This document shows, one piece after another, positions 55,945 through 64,000 of a stretch of 64,000 bases of DNA. The stretch lies in the NCBI GenBank assembly GCA_000768855.1, contig JRAN01000056.1, positions 1-64,000 on the forward strand, written 5' to 3'. Positions within the stretch are counted from its first letter, which is position 1; every line of letters starts with the position of its first letter. Position numbers and translations under genes: made by a program. This DNA is from Porphyromonadaceae bacterium COT-184 OH4590. GTDB lineage: Bacteria > Bacteroidota > Bacteroidia > Bacteroidales > Paludibacteraceae. The notes under the pieces are model-generated. The model had not been told where the DNA came from, did not search any database, and saw only the letters and a list, made by a program, of their open reading frames with translations.

Positions 55945-56961
55945 ATGATATTAGGGCATGGCAACGATATACACCATTTACGCCAAGAGCTAAAAGCCGA
56001 TTTTAGCTCTAATGTGGCGTATAATAACCACTCAAGCAGGATTTTGGCACATCTTACGGCACATTTAAACCTTATCAGCAACTACCCCGACCCCAACGCT
56101 ACTACTCTTACTCATAAGATAGCCCAATATCACGGAGTGGAGTCTTGCAATGTATTGGTTACCAATGGATCGACAGAGGCGTTCTATCTTATTGCTCACT
56201 ATTTTGCAGGTAAAAATAGCGTTGTGTCTTATCCTTCGTTTGCCGAGTACGAAGATGCTTGTCGTGTATATAACCACAGTTTGACGTTCGTTCCAATCGA
56301 AGATATAATCTATCACGATATTCACAATACCGATACCATTTGGTTTGCCACACCCAACAATCCCGACGGACACCTTACCTCAGAGCAATCTATTGCTAAT
56401 CTCTGCCAACGATTGCCTCAAACTACCGTTGTAATCGACACTGCCTACACCGCTCTATGCCCATTTGCCGATAATATCAGTCTCGTTCACAGATATTGTT
56501 CAAATCTTATCACTATTCACTCGCTTACAAAATTGTTTGCCATACCGGGCATAAGGCTTGGTTATATTATCGCATCGGAAGATGTTATAAAAAAAATAAC
56601 AACGTTGCGTATTCCTTGGAGTGTCAATAGTTTGGCTCAAGAGGCAGGCTGTTATATTATCGACCATTACGCCGAGCTTTTGCCTGACGTAGAGCAGTTG
56701 TACAACGAGTCGTTGGAACTACAAATGGCAGTTGCCTCTATTCCACAAATGGCAGTAACTCCTTCTAAATGTAACTATTTCTTGGCAAAAATGTGTTGCT
56801 CTACAGCACAAGAGTTAAAAGATTTTTTAATCACAAAAGGTTTACTTATTCGTAATGCAAGCAACTTCAGAGGACTGAGCTCTCGACATATTCGCCTTTC
56901 GGTGCAGGGGCACGAACGTAACACTCTATTGTTAGAGGGCATAAAAGAGTTTTTTGTATGA
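55945..56961 (+). CDS. cobD: Threonine-phosphate decarboxylase
   Basis: 338 residues, aspartate-aminotransferase-fold PLP enzyme. HGNDIHHL start, NYPDPNATTL, VTNGSTEAFYL, FATPNNPDGHLTS, and the PLP lysine in IHSLTKLFAIPGIRLGYI. Makes (R)-1-amino-2-propanol phosphate from threonine phosphate, the linker added by CbiB, whose gene overlaps by 4 nt. Histidinol-phosphate aminotransferase is the main alternative, but the neighbours argue for CobD. Confidence 0.92.
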   Translation: MILGHGNDIHHLRQELKADFSSNVAYNNHSSRILAHLTAHLNLISNYPDPNATTLTHKIAQYHGVESCNVLVTNGSTEAFYLIAHYFAGKNSVVSYPSFAEYEDACRVYNHSLTFVPIEDIIYHDIHNTDTIWFATPNNPDGHLTSEQSIANLCQRLPQTTVVIDTAYTALCPFADNISLVHRYCSNLITIHSLTKLFAIPGIRLGYIIASEDVIKKITTLRIPWSVNSLAQEAGCYIIDHYAELLPDVEQLYNESLELQMAVASIPQMAVTPSKCNYFLAKMCCSTAQELKDFLITKGLLIRNASNFRGLSSRHIRLSVQGHERNTLLLEGIKEFFV

Positions 56962-57911
56962 TACTGTTTCCGTTTTTCGATAGTTTCCATTTTATTATTG
57001 TATTGATAATAGGGTTAGCCTTAGATACCATTTGGGGCGACCCTCCACATATGCCACACCCTGTTCGCACCTTCGGATGGCTTATATCAACATTAGAAGA
57101 ACGTCTCAACAAGGGTAAATATCGTAAAGTAAAAGGAGTTTTTTCCGCTCTTTTGCTTACCTGTTTGGTCTTTGGAACATTACTTATGGTTGAATATTGG
57201 CTTGATTCACAACACTCTATTTTACAGATAGTCTTCGACTCGCTGTTTTTCTTCTTTGCCATAAGCAATCGATGCCTTATCGACGAGGCTTTAACCGTTG
57301 AACGACAGGTGAATAAAGGTGATATTAAGGCTGCCCGACAACACCTTAGTCGTATCGTCGGACGCGATACCAAAAGTTTGTCGTTCAATCAGATACGTTG
57401 TGCTACATTGGAGACACTTTCGGAGAATTTAAGCGACGGCACTATAGCTCCGATGTTTTTTTACGCTCTCGGAGGAATACCTCTGATGATGGCGTATAAG
57501 ATGATAAACACGCTTGACTCAATGATTGGCTATAAGAATGAGCGGTACGGAGAGTTTGGTTGGTTTGCCGCACGCATACTCGACGACGGAGCCAATTTCA
57601 TTCCTTCGCGTCTTACGGCATTGCTGATGGTGCTGCTGCCTCCCTCTGCAAATGGATTTCGATTTGTACATAGATATGGCAGGTCTCACGCCAGCCCAAA
57701 TTCGGGTTACCCCGAGGCAGCATTGGCAGGCATACTCAACTGCCGTTTTGGAGGGGCAAACATCTACGGAGGTCGGCTTGTCGAAAAGCCATATATCGGC
57801 TACAACGACCGTGAACTGCACCATACCGATATTATTAAAGCAATCCGTATCAATATTACTACGACGGTGGCAATGGCTATAATTATTGTGGTATTTGGTA
57901 TTATCTATTGA
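56958..57911 (+). CDS. cbiB: Adenosylcobinamide-phosphate synthase
   Basis: 317 residues, polytopic membrane protein. LALDTIWGDPPHMPHPVRTFGWLI, ISNRCLIDEALTVE, ARQHLSRIVGRDTKSL, RCATLETLSENLSDGTIAPMF, MINTLDSMIGYKNERYGEFGW and SPNSGYPEAALAGIL are all diagnostic. Attaches aminopropanol(-phosphate) to adenosylcobyric acid at the membrane, next to CobS. Confidence 0.97.
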   Translation: MILFPFFDSFHFIIVLIIGLALDTIWGDPPHMPHPVRTFGWLISTLEERLNKGKYRKVKGVFSALLLTCLVFGTLLMVEYWLDSQHSILQIVFDSLFFFFAISNRCLIDEALTVERQVNKGDIKAARQHLSRIVGRDTKSLSFNQIRCATLETLSENLSDGTIAPMFFYALGGIPLMMAYKMINTLDSMIGYKNERYGEFGWFAARILDDGANFIPSRLTALLMVLLPPSANGFRFVHRYGRSHASPNSGYPEAALAGILNCRFGGANIYGGRLVEKPYIGYNDRELHHTDIIKAIRINITTTVAMAIIIVVFGIIY

Positions 57912-57938
57912 TATTTAGTTTTTTTATTGTAAAAAATA

Positions 57939-57971
57939 TTTGGTGGGTTCAAAAAAAACGTATTACTTTTG
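57939..57971 (+). promoter_or_regulatory. Promoter before outer-membrane protein gene
   Basis: TTTG (57939-57942), 21 nt, TACTTTTG (57964-57971). The following ~140-nt leader to 58118 has no recognised motif. Confidence 0.5.
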
Positions 57972-58117
57972 CATACGTATTGGAGATTATATTAATCTGA
58001 TTTATCTTTGAATTCGGTAACACAGTATGTTGGTTTTTAAATCTGTCGAACATTTCTTAGCTGCTACAGGAGACATTTCAAAATGAATATTAATCAAATA
58101 TAAATATACTAATAGTT

Positions 58118-58711
58118 ATGAAAAAAGTTTTTTTATTGATCGCTATTCTGGCAATGGCATATAATGCTTTTGCTCAAGAAGATACCAATCTATCCAAAAG
58201 AGAAATACAAATAGAAATAGGTGATGCCCAAAATCTATTGCCTATAAGTATATACAAGTATAGTAATATCATGGGAGATACTACAAGTATAATGAGAGCA
58301 CTATCGCCTGTTATTTCTATTACTCACCATAGGCAAATCAATCCAAGATGGTGGTATGGGGTATCTGTAGCCTATCGTAATTTATATCAAAGATCGGAAG
58401 GCAAAGAAAAAAATGTATTGTATTATAGTGAGGCAAAGACTAATGAATTTGCTATCATACCTTCTGTAAAGTTCTCTTACTGCAATAAAGATTGGTTGCA
58501 GATGTATTCGGGTTTGCAGGCAGGTATGAGTTTTGCCTTTGGAAAAATAGCATATTCTACCGGTAGAATCAGTAGTGGTACTTCATCACTATGCTTTTTC
58601 GGACAACTGACAGCATTTGGCATCAATTACGGCAAAGATTTTTATATAGGAGCAGAGATAGGATTTGGACACAAAGGAGTACTAAACTTCGTTGCGGGAT
58701 ACAGATTTTAG
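58118..58711 (+). CDS. Putative outer-membrane beta-barrel protein
   Basis: 197 residues; signal peptide (~1-20, ends NAFAQ), then alternating hydrophobic strands (WWYGVSVAYRNLY, FAIIPSVKFSYC, MYSGLQAGMSFAFG, FYIGAEIGFGHKG) and C-terminal aromatic VAGYRF, the pattern of a small 8-strand outer-membrane barrel. Family not named. Located after the cobQ-cobD-cbiB operon but with its own promoter, so any B12 link is unproven. Confidence 0.8.
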   Translation: MKKVFLLIAILAMAYNAFAQEDTNLSKREIQIEIGDAQNLLPISIYKYSNIMGDTTSIMRALSPVISITHHRQINPRWWYGVSVAYRNLYQRSEGKEKNVLYYSEAKTNEFAIIPSVKFSYCNKDWLQMYSGLQAGMSFAFGKIAYSTGRISSGTSSLCFFGQLTAFGINYGKDFYIGAEIGFGHKGVLNFVAGYRF

Positions 58712-58730
58712 TGATATAGAGTATAATACC

Positions 58731-58762
58731 AAATACTACCTTTGTATAAAAAGATAGTATTT
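58731..58762 (+). terminator. Terminator after outer-membrane protein gene
   Basis: AAATACTA (58731-58738) and TAGTATTT (58755-58762) pair perfectly, followed by TTTTGTATTT, 20 nt after the stop. The stretch 58763-59047 that follows is AT-rich with no feature seen. Confidence 0.65.
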
Positions 58763-59047
58763 TTTGTATTTACGATAAGCGATACAAATTATATTTAGGT
58801 TGACAATCAAATAGTTATATAGTATTTAAGAATGATAGAGTACTAATTATTTATATTTTGTTTATCATTTTTAATTCAGATTCCGTAATATAAAAAAAGA
58901 TATAACTATCTGATTAACACCTTACAATACATATATTCTTACAATGCATAGCATTAGAGATTTTTTCAAAAAAATATTGTTAAAAACGTATATCTCAATA
59001 TATTATAAGTGTATTTGAAATTGATTTTATACTAAGAAAAATAACTC

Positions 59048-59505
59048 AATGCGGAATTTGGCTTCAACGCTCTGCCTGTATCGACTTCAGCCCTCTGCTC
59101 GTATTGACTTCAACGCTCTGCCCGTATCGACTTCAGCCCTCTGCCTGTATCGACTTCAGCCCTCTGCTCGTATTGACTTCAACGCTCTGCCCGTATCGAC
59201 TTCAGCCCTCTGCTCGTATCGGCTTCAACGCTCTGCCTGTATCGACTTCAGCCCTCTGCCCGTATCGACTTCAACGCTCTGCCTGTATCGACTTCAACGC
59301 TCCTCTTTGTTGAAAATATTTTTATTCTTAACTATTTTCCGTGTAGCTTCCCAAAACTTCAATTACGGTTTCTTCTATTTTAGTTTGGGGCGACACAGCT
59401 CCAATGAAATGTTGCAACATTCCCGATGATCTGCATTGTTTCTAATGCGGAATCCGGGTTTAACTGCGTAATTGTGGTTAAGCCCTAATGCGGAATTTGG
59501 GTTAA
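59048..59505. repeat. Three copies of an AATGCGGAATTTGG motif around the 23-bp array
   Basis: AATGCGGAATTTGG at 59048-59061, AATGCGGAATCCGGGTT at 59444-59460 and AATGCGGAATTTGGGTTAA at 59487-59505. The first abuts the first 23-bp unit. They may mark the edges of a repeat-containing insertion. DNA between 59304 and 59443 shows nothing recognisable. Confidence 0.6.
59060..59303. repeat. 23-bp tandem repeat array (10.6 units)
   Basis: Ten full units from 59060 to 59289 and a partial one to 59303. Consensus GACTTCAACGCTCTGCCTGTATC, with two alternating variants (TTCAACG or TTCAGCC; CCTG, CCCG or CTCG before TATC/TATT). It is GC-richer than its surroundings. All three plus frames stay open only because 23 is not a multiple of 3 and the unit lacks stops; not a gene. 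No spacers. Confidence 0.9.
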
Positions 59506-59545
59506 TGGGATTGAAATATGAAGTAATTGTTTGTGTTTTACCCAT

Positions 59546-60121
59546 TCACACAAGATGCTTTGTGTCGTTAAACTGTATTATGCGGTACTCTCTTTGTGCG
59601 GTAAGTTCTACGATAGAGATAGAAGTGTTGTCAATTTCGGGTATGGCAGAGGCATCGGTAGCAGGCAGGTGGTCGAACATAGCAAACATCACACGTATTG
59701 CAAAGCCGTGACTGACTATCAATATAGTTTGCTTGTCTGTATGTGATTGGAGTAGGGTAGTAATAAAACTTTCGATACGCTCCATTATCTCTTCGGGAGT
59801 TTCGTATTCTGTCGATTGCGGAAGCTCCTCTGTGGGCGGAGGAAAAGGCTTGCCTTGTAAAGAGCCGAAGTAGCGTTCTCTTAGTCGTTGGTCGTTGGCA
59901 AAGGGAGTACCTGTGTGGTGTTTGGCAATAGCCTCGGCAGTCTCTATGGCACGGTGTAGGTCGCTGCTGTATATGGCATCAATAGCAATGCTTTTCAGAG
60001 CCTTGCCTGTAAGCTCCGACTGATGTCTGCCGACCTTCGACAAAACTCCGTGCGTCTGCCCCTGACATATACGGAGACGATTGTCATCGGTAAGTCCGTG
60101 ACGAACAATGATAAGCCTCAT
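59546..60121 (-). CDS. Histidine phosphatase, second CobC-like protein
   Basis: 191 residues. IIVRHGLTDDNRLRICQGQ (phospho-His), IYSSDLHRAIETAEAI, ERYFGSLQGKPF and LIVSHGFAIRVM. Starts within the last 4 nt of btuD, at the end of the btuF-cobO-btuC-btuD operon. It may be a phosphatase for ribazole phosphate or cobalamin phosphate, a second activity besides cobC at 47677, or a general phosphoglycerate-mutase-like phosphatase. Confidence 0.85.
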   Translation of the reverse strand: MRLIIVRHGLTDDNRLRICQGQTHGVLSKVGRHQSELTGKALKSIAIDAIYSSDLHRAIETAEAIAKHHTGTPFANDQRLRERYFGSLQGKPFPPPTEELPQSTEYETPEEIMERIESFITTLLQSHTDKQTILIVSHGFAIRVMFAMFDHLPATDASAIPEIDNTSISIVELTAQREYRIIQFNDTKHLV

Positions 60122-60924
60122 CTACTTACTTCGTTTATATTGCTTTGTGATACGGGGAAAACTACCGATTTGCCCGATACGGGATTTTTACCCACCACCA
60201 CAACGGTATCATATACAGCCTCTATGTTTTGATAGGTTAATACCTCTTCTGGGCTGCCTTGTGTTATAACCTGCCCATTTTTCATCATCACAATCGAACT
60301 GCAATACTCGGCAGCCATATTTAGGTCGTGGATAATCATTATCACCGATAACTTTAGTTCTTGGTTGAGTTTCTCCACAAGATTCATAAAACGTATCTGG
60401 TGTGTTATATCGAGGTGCGATGTGGGTTCGTCGAGCAGTAGCAATATCGGTTGCTGACTTAGGGCTGATGCTATGGCTACCATCTGTTGTTCGCCACCGC
60501 TTAGCTCCGACATTCGGCTGTTGCGAAGATGGTAGATCCCCGTCATATTCATATAGTGATGAGCAATCTCAACATCCTCTTTTTTATCCATAAATTGGAA
60601 TTTGTCGCGATATGGTACACGCCCCATAAGGACGTACTCCTCTGCTGTAATATTCGACATCTCGATAAACTGCGACACAATGGCTATTTTTCTTGCACGC
60701 TCGCGAAGTGACATTGAGATGATTGATTCTCCTTGCAGTAGGATATTGCCGGATAATAGCTTGAGGTCGCCCGATATGGCACGGAAGAGCGTTGTCTTGC
60801 CAGACCCATTGCGTCCTACCACTCCCACAAAGCTACCCTCTTCGACCCCAAACGATATACCTTGAATGCGAAAACCGCTTTTATACCCGCAAGTAACATT
60901 ATTTACAGAAAAAAGAGTATTCAT
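60118..60924 (-). CDS. btuD: Cobalamin ABC transporter ATPase
   Basis: 268 residues, FepC/BtuD family: Walker A GRNGSGKTT, Q-loop IVSQF, signature LSGGEQQMVAIASAL, Walker B ILLLLDEPTSHLD, H-loop IIHDLNM. Next to BtuC with no gap, in a B12 operon, so it should power corrinoid import. Iron-siderophore import is the usual alternative for this family and is disfavoured by context. Confidence 0.93.
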   Translation of the reverse strand: MNTLFSVNNVTCGYKSGFRIQGISFGVEEGSFVGVVGRNGSGKTTLFRAISGDLKLLSGNILLQGESIISMSLRERARKIAIVSQFIEMSNITAEEYVLMGRVPYRDKFQFMDKKEDVEIAHHYMNMTGIYHLRNSRMSELSGGEQQMVAIASALSQQPILLLLDEPTSHLDITHQIRFMNLVEKLNQELKLSVIMIIHDLNMAAEYCSSIVMMKNGQVITQGSPEEVLTYQNIEAVYDTVVVVGKNPVSGKSVVFPVSQSNINEVSR

Positions 60925-61932
60925 CTATATAATTCGGGAATTTTTACGTGAGCCACTAAGTAGTATTATAAATGCTATACCGCCGATAAGTCCTGTGATA
61001 ACACCTATCGGCAGTTCGTTTGGGCTGATAATGGTACGTGCCACAATGTCGCAAAATATGAGAAATACACTACCGCTTAAGAACGAGGTAATTAGCAATA
61101 TACGATAGTCGCTGCCTACCCAAAGCCTTGTGATATGCGGTATAACAAGCCCCACAAAGCCGATAATACCTGCTACGGCGATACATACGCCTGTGAGCAA
61201 CGATGTTATTATAAAAAGTATTCTGATAGTAATATTAGAGTTTATACCCAAATGCCGAGCTTTGTTTTCGCCAAGCCGTAGAGCGTTGAGCGGTGTGGCA
61301 AACAGATAGGAAATCACAAGACTTATCAAGGCTATTGCTATCATACTCACTATCATTGTTGTATTCGACTCGTTGAGAGAACCCATTGTCCAAAACACTA
61401 TTCCGTGAATATTCTCTACTGCCGTTATCGACATCAAAAACATCATCATCGATGAGGCTATAAAGCTTATCATCACTCCTGTGAGCAACATACGATTGAC
61501 ACTAAGCACTCCCTTACGTAAACTCAGAGTATAGACCAGAAATATCGTTGTAAACGACCCGACGAAGCCAGCCAAAGGTAGAAACATTATATTGAGCAAG
61601 TGAAGTCCGGTAACTATGGCGAATGTTACTCCCAACGATGCTCCGCCCGATATGCCGAGTGTATAAGGCTCTACCAGAGGGTTGCGATAGATACCTTGTA
61701 GTATGGCACCGGCAAGGCTAAGGCTGCCGCCTATGGCAAATCCAAGCAATGTCCTCGGAATGCGGATATAGGCAAGAATGCCGTACTCCATACTCTCTTT
61801 ATCCGCCATTATGTCGAAAATATCTTTGAACGGTATTGATATCTCTCCTACACTCAACGACACTATAACAGTTACTGTCAATACTGCCAGTAACATGGCT
61901 ACATAAATAATCCAATGTGCCGATTTGTTCAT
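60925..61932 (-). CDS. btuC: Cobalamin ABC transporter permease
   Basis: 335 residues, FecCD family with about ten helices. RIPRTLLGFAIGGSLSLAGAILQGIYRNPLVEPYTLGISGGASLG and GFVGLVIPHITRLWVGSDYRILL are family hallmarks; NELPIGVITGLIGG sits near the C terminus. Lies between cobO and btuD on the minus strand. Confidence 0.93.
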   Translation of the reverse strand: MNKSAHWIIYVAMLLAVLTVTVIVSLSVGEISIPFKDIFDIMADKESMEYGILAYIRIPRTLLGFAIGGSLSLAGAILQGIYRNPLVEPYTLGISGGASLGVTFAIVTGLHLLNIMFLPLAGFVGSFTTIFLVYTLSLRKGVLSVNRMLLTGVMISFIASSMMMFLMSITAVENIHGIVFWTMGSLNESNTTMIVSMIAIALISLVISYLFATPLNALRLGENKARHLGINSNITIRILFIITSLLTGVCIAVAGIIGFVGLVIPHITRLWVGSDYRILLITSFLSGSVFLIFCDIVARTIISPNELPIGVITGLIGGIAFIILLSGSRKNSRII

Positions 61933-61994
61933 TATACCAATGTGTTTGTGTTATTGCAACTTATACTCGTTTATATAATCTGTTATGCCGAAAG

Positions 61995-62525
61995 TCAAAA
62001 TTCTATTCCTTTGCGACTTCTAACCCCTTGGTCATAAGGATGTTTTATCTTTTTGCAAAATGTTATATAGTCGGCACGTTGCATAACGGCTTCGGTGGCA
62101 CCTCTACCTGTTAGTACAAGTTCTGTCGATATGGGTTTATTATCAATAAAATCGAGTAGTACAGTCTCTTCGAGATAGTTGTCGCGGACGGATATGAGTA
62201 TTTCGTCCATTATCAGCAGGTCGTAATGTTCACATTTCAACATATCTTTGAGTTTGGTAATGGCTTGAGGTACTTCACGTTTTATCTCTTCTTCGTCGAT
62301 AGATTTATCAAGATGAGGGTGCCCTTTGGCAAAATTTTCGACAATAGCTCCGAGTTTACGAAGCGAGTCTATTTCGGTGTATCCGTATTTTTCGGGACAT
62401 TTGTGAAACGAGCAGTAACATACTCGCAAACCTCCGCCAAGGGCACGTGTGGCAAGTCCTACAGCAGCAGTAGTTTTGCCTTTGCCATCGCCTGTGTATA
62501 TGTGTATCAATCCAAGTTTGTCCAT
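61995..62525 (-). CDS. cobO: Cob(I)yrinic acid a,c-diamide adenosyltransferase
   Basis: 176 residues, CobO/BtuR/CobA type. P-loop GDGKGKTTAAVGLA (~12-25), EKYGYTEIDSL, LLIMDEILISVRDN, ELVLTGRGATEAVMQRADYIT and KHPYDQGVRSRKGIEF. Adenosylates incoming corrinoids for use by CobQ, CbiB and CobU. Sits between btuF and btuC, an efficient place for salvage. Confidence 0.96.
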   Translation of the reverse strand: MDKLGLIHIYTGDGKGKTTAAVGLATRALGGGLRVCYCSFHKCPEKYGYTEIDSLRKLGAIVENFAKGHPHLDKSIDEEEIKREVPQAITKLKDMLKCEHYDLLIMDEILISVRDNYLEETVLLDFIDNKPISTELVLTGRGATEAVMQRADYITFCKKIKHPYDQGVRSRKGIEF

Positions 62526-62534
62526 AGCTTTTTT

Positions 62535-63356
62535 CTATTTTCTGGTAACAAATTTGACCAACTCCTCCATTGTCTTTACAAAAGTGATAGGTGTCGGCTG
62601 GCAGGCTATCTCCGAGGGGATTATAAATATACGGTTGTTTTTTGCAGCCGAAAGGTTGGAGTATTTGCTCCAAATTATCTTTTCGTCTTCGCCTACTATA
62701 CCCATAGTGGCAATAAATATATAGTCGGGGTTTTGTGTCATTACAAACTCACGTCCTACGGTTCCTTGTTTGAGGCTTGAAGCTATGTTTTTGCCACCCA
62801 GAAGCGTTATATAGTCGTCCATAAAGGTATTCGCCAGTACCGCAAAAATGGGATCGGCTCCTATTTGGAAAAACATCTTGGGAGTAAAATTCCATTTCAA
62901 CTGTTTTTTTATCTTCTCCACCTTCTCTTTGTTCTCTTTTACAATCTTTTGAGCGTGTTGCTCTTTGCCTACCATTGCACCCATTGCCACAAACTGACTG
63001 CAAATCTCGTCAAACGATTTTGGCGTCTGAAACATCTCCACTGCGATACCGAATTTTTTGAGTGTGGCTATATCTTCGGGGGCGGTAAGCCCTGATACAA
63101 GCACAAGGTCGGGCTTTAGCTTCACTATCTTTTCTATGTTAGGCTTAACGGCAGATGCCACTATCTCTTTATTGTCTGCTTTGGCTGAGGAGCAGTAACT
63201 GGTACAACCTATCAACTGCGACTGTGCTTCGAGGTAATAGATACTCTCGGTAAGCGACGGAGCAAGCGATACAATACGTTTGTAATGTTTTTGTGCATAA
63301 AGTCCTGTACTTAGGATCAACAGCAATAGTAAGGGTAATAATCTTTTTTTGTTCAT
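62535..63356 (-). CDS. btuF: Cobalamin-binding periplasmic protein
   Basis: 273 residues with signal peptide (~1-21, ends LYAQ) and class III binding-protein fold. RIVSLAPSLTESIYYLEAQSQLIG, KPDLVLVSG, a long backbone helix (VKENKEKVEKIKKQL), and NPDYIFIATMG. Context with btuC, btuD and cobO identifies it as the corrinoid-binding component. Followed by cobO after 9 nt. Confidence 0.9.
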   Translation of the reverse strand: MNKKRLLPLLLLLILSTGLYAQKHYKRIVSLAPSLTESIYYLEAQSQLIGCTSYCSSAKADNKEIVASAVKPNIEKIVKLKPDLVLVSGLTAPEDIATLKKFGIAVEMFQTPKSFDEICSQFVAMGAMVGKEQHAQKIVKENKEKVEKIKKQLKWNFTPKMFFQIGADPIFAVLANTFMDDYITLLGGKNIASSLKQGTVGREFVMTQNPDYIFIATMGIVGEDEKIIWSKYSNLSAAKNNRIFIIPSEIACQPTPITFVKTMEELVKFVTRK

Positions 63357-63394
63357 AGTGGTAATGAATATTTTTTTGTTTATTAAATAATTGT

Positions 63395-64000
63395 TTATTT
63401 CAGTTCGATAAAATAGTTTTTGTCGTTTTCGGTAATTATTCCTTTCTCGAAGGCAATTTGATAACTAAATATCGGTGCGTCGAAGACATAAGAGTGATAT
63501 TCGCCGTGTTCGGCACATAAGTCCATATAAGGATAATTGTCAGTGAGTTCGTCGATAAAACTGTCGTCGATAACTCTACCAACATACTCTTTGGGCAAGT
63601 GCTGTTTGCTTACCGCCACGGTAATACTTCTAAAGCCATCGGCAACAAACTTGCGTATAAGCTTTGATGTATCTTCGCCCCAAAGCGGAAATATCGCCTT
63701 TATGTCCATTTCGCCACAGACACGCTCTATCCACGAACGATGCTCCTCAAGGTATATGTCGCCAAATATGCCCGCTTCAACGCCTTGTTCTTTGAGCTTA
63801 CCAATAGCTCCTTTTAGTGATGTCTCATAACTGCCAAGAGTGATGGGGCACTGCCATAACGGATATGGTAATGCCTCTGCCTGCCGTTTGATAAGCGAAT
63901 TGCTTATTCCGTGCGACCTCGACCTGTCGCTATCGGCATCGGACATATTAAGCAGGCATATCACCTCGCCTTCTGCCCGATTTACAAATCGATATAGAGC
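63395..64000 (-). CDS. Dph6-like PP-loop ATP pyrophosphatase (5' end outside window)
   Basis: The frame is open to the window edge, so at least 201 residues are seen and the N-terminal P-loop (SGGKDS expected) lies outside; an apparent start at 63964 is just an internal GTG. Visible: LYRFVNRAEGEVICLLNMSDADSDRSRSHGISNSLIKRQAEALP, GIFGDIYLEEHRSWIERVCGEMDIKAIFPLWGEDTSKLI and DLCAEHGEYHSYVFDAPIF, all typical of the COG2102 (diphthine-ammonia-ligase-like) family. Bacteria lack diphthamide, so another amidation or nucleotide-linked reaction is likely. It leads the btuF-cobO-btuCD operon, suggesting work on a corrinoid. Confidence 0.85.
   Translation of the reverse strand, partial: ALYRFVNRAEGEVICLLNMSDADSDRSRSHGISNSLIKRQAEALPYPLWQCPITLGSYETSLKGAIGKLKEQGVEAGIFGDIYLEEHRSWIERVCGEMDIKAIFPLWGEDTSKLIRKFVADGFRSITVAVSKQHLPKEYVGRVIDDSFIDELTDNYPYMDLCAEHGEYHSYVFDAPIFSYQIAFEKGIITENDKNYFIELK

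Noticed and set aside
59049-59429. Plus-strand frames of 126 and 69 residues over the 23-bp array
   Set aside because: The unit has no stop in any frame, so open frames arise automatically; the same peptide appears in rotating frames.

Overview
The window looks like a chromosomal segment of a Bacteroidetes bacterium, most likely order Bacteroidales. Three things support this. Many genes are preceded by the Bacteroidetes promoter pattern TTG-N19-22-TAnnTTTG with little Shine-Dalgarno sequence. A secreted protease ends in a type IX secretion (Por/T9SS) sorting domain. The protein families (long ~308-aa NusB, MMPL-acyltransferase fusion, DAHP synthase-chorismate mutase fusion, DUF438/DUF1858, DUF4430) are typical of the group. 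Species cannot be fixed from the sequence alone. The DNA is AT-rich by eye and uses the standard code.

Layout. 0.1-7 kb, minus strand: GNAT acetyltransferase, a giant MMPL/acyltransferase/methyltransferase-like fusion, a 5'-nucleotidase C-domain lipoprotein, a GldA-like ABC ATPase, and serC. 7.3-14.2 kb: 14 ribosomal protein genes rplC-rpsN with their own promoter and a structured leader; rpsJ is missing in front and rpsH onward is missing behind. 14.2-15.2 kb: an IS982-type transposase relic and a 21-bp tandem array. 15.2-23.5 kb: pepT-gcvT, a lipoprotein plus a secreted M4 metalloprotease, fba, nusB, and an aroF-type fusion. 23.5-31.3 kb: stress and detoxification. This part has a Crp/Fnr (HcpR-like) regulator, an ArsR-controlled organoarsenical-type operon, then hcp, a cupin, a DUF438-hemerythrin-PAS protein and a DUF1858 protein. 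31.3-47.7 kb: housekeeping (der, ndk, M23 endopeptidase, rluD-like, panB, patatin, miaA, cysS, dnaQ-like exonuclease, ffh, metallophosphoesterase), broken by a ~1-kb non-coding stretch with a decayed gene and a complex 21/85-bp repeat. 47.7-64 kb: a cobalamin locus.

The cobalamin locus is the most coherent system. A cobalamin riboswitch near 54.25 kb precedes the minus-strand operon btuB - DUF4430 (transcobalamin C-domain-like) - cobU - DUF4198 - cobT - cobS - cobC. Divergently lie cobQ - cobD - cbiB. Further right a second minus-strand operon has a PP-loop ATPase (Dph6-like, cut by the window edge) - btuF - cobO - btuC - btuD - a second histidine phosphatase. Together they would take up corrinoids, adenosylate them, and complete the amidation, aminopropanol and nucleotide-loop steps. 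No corrin-ring assembly genes are seen here.

Points worth a second look: the severed S10/spc operon with an IS relic at its broken end; a twin ArsR operator (TTCGT-N6-ACGAA) in the arsenical operon; a 16-bp palindrome just upstream of the hcp promoter; the secreted DUF4430 and DUF4198 proteins inside the B12 operon; the PP-loop ATPase in the BtuFCD operon; and three unrelated 21-23-bp tandem arrays in gene-free gaps.
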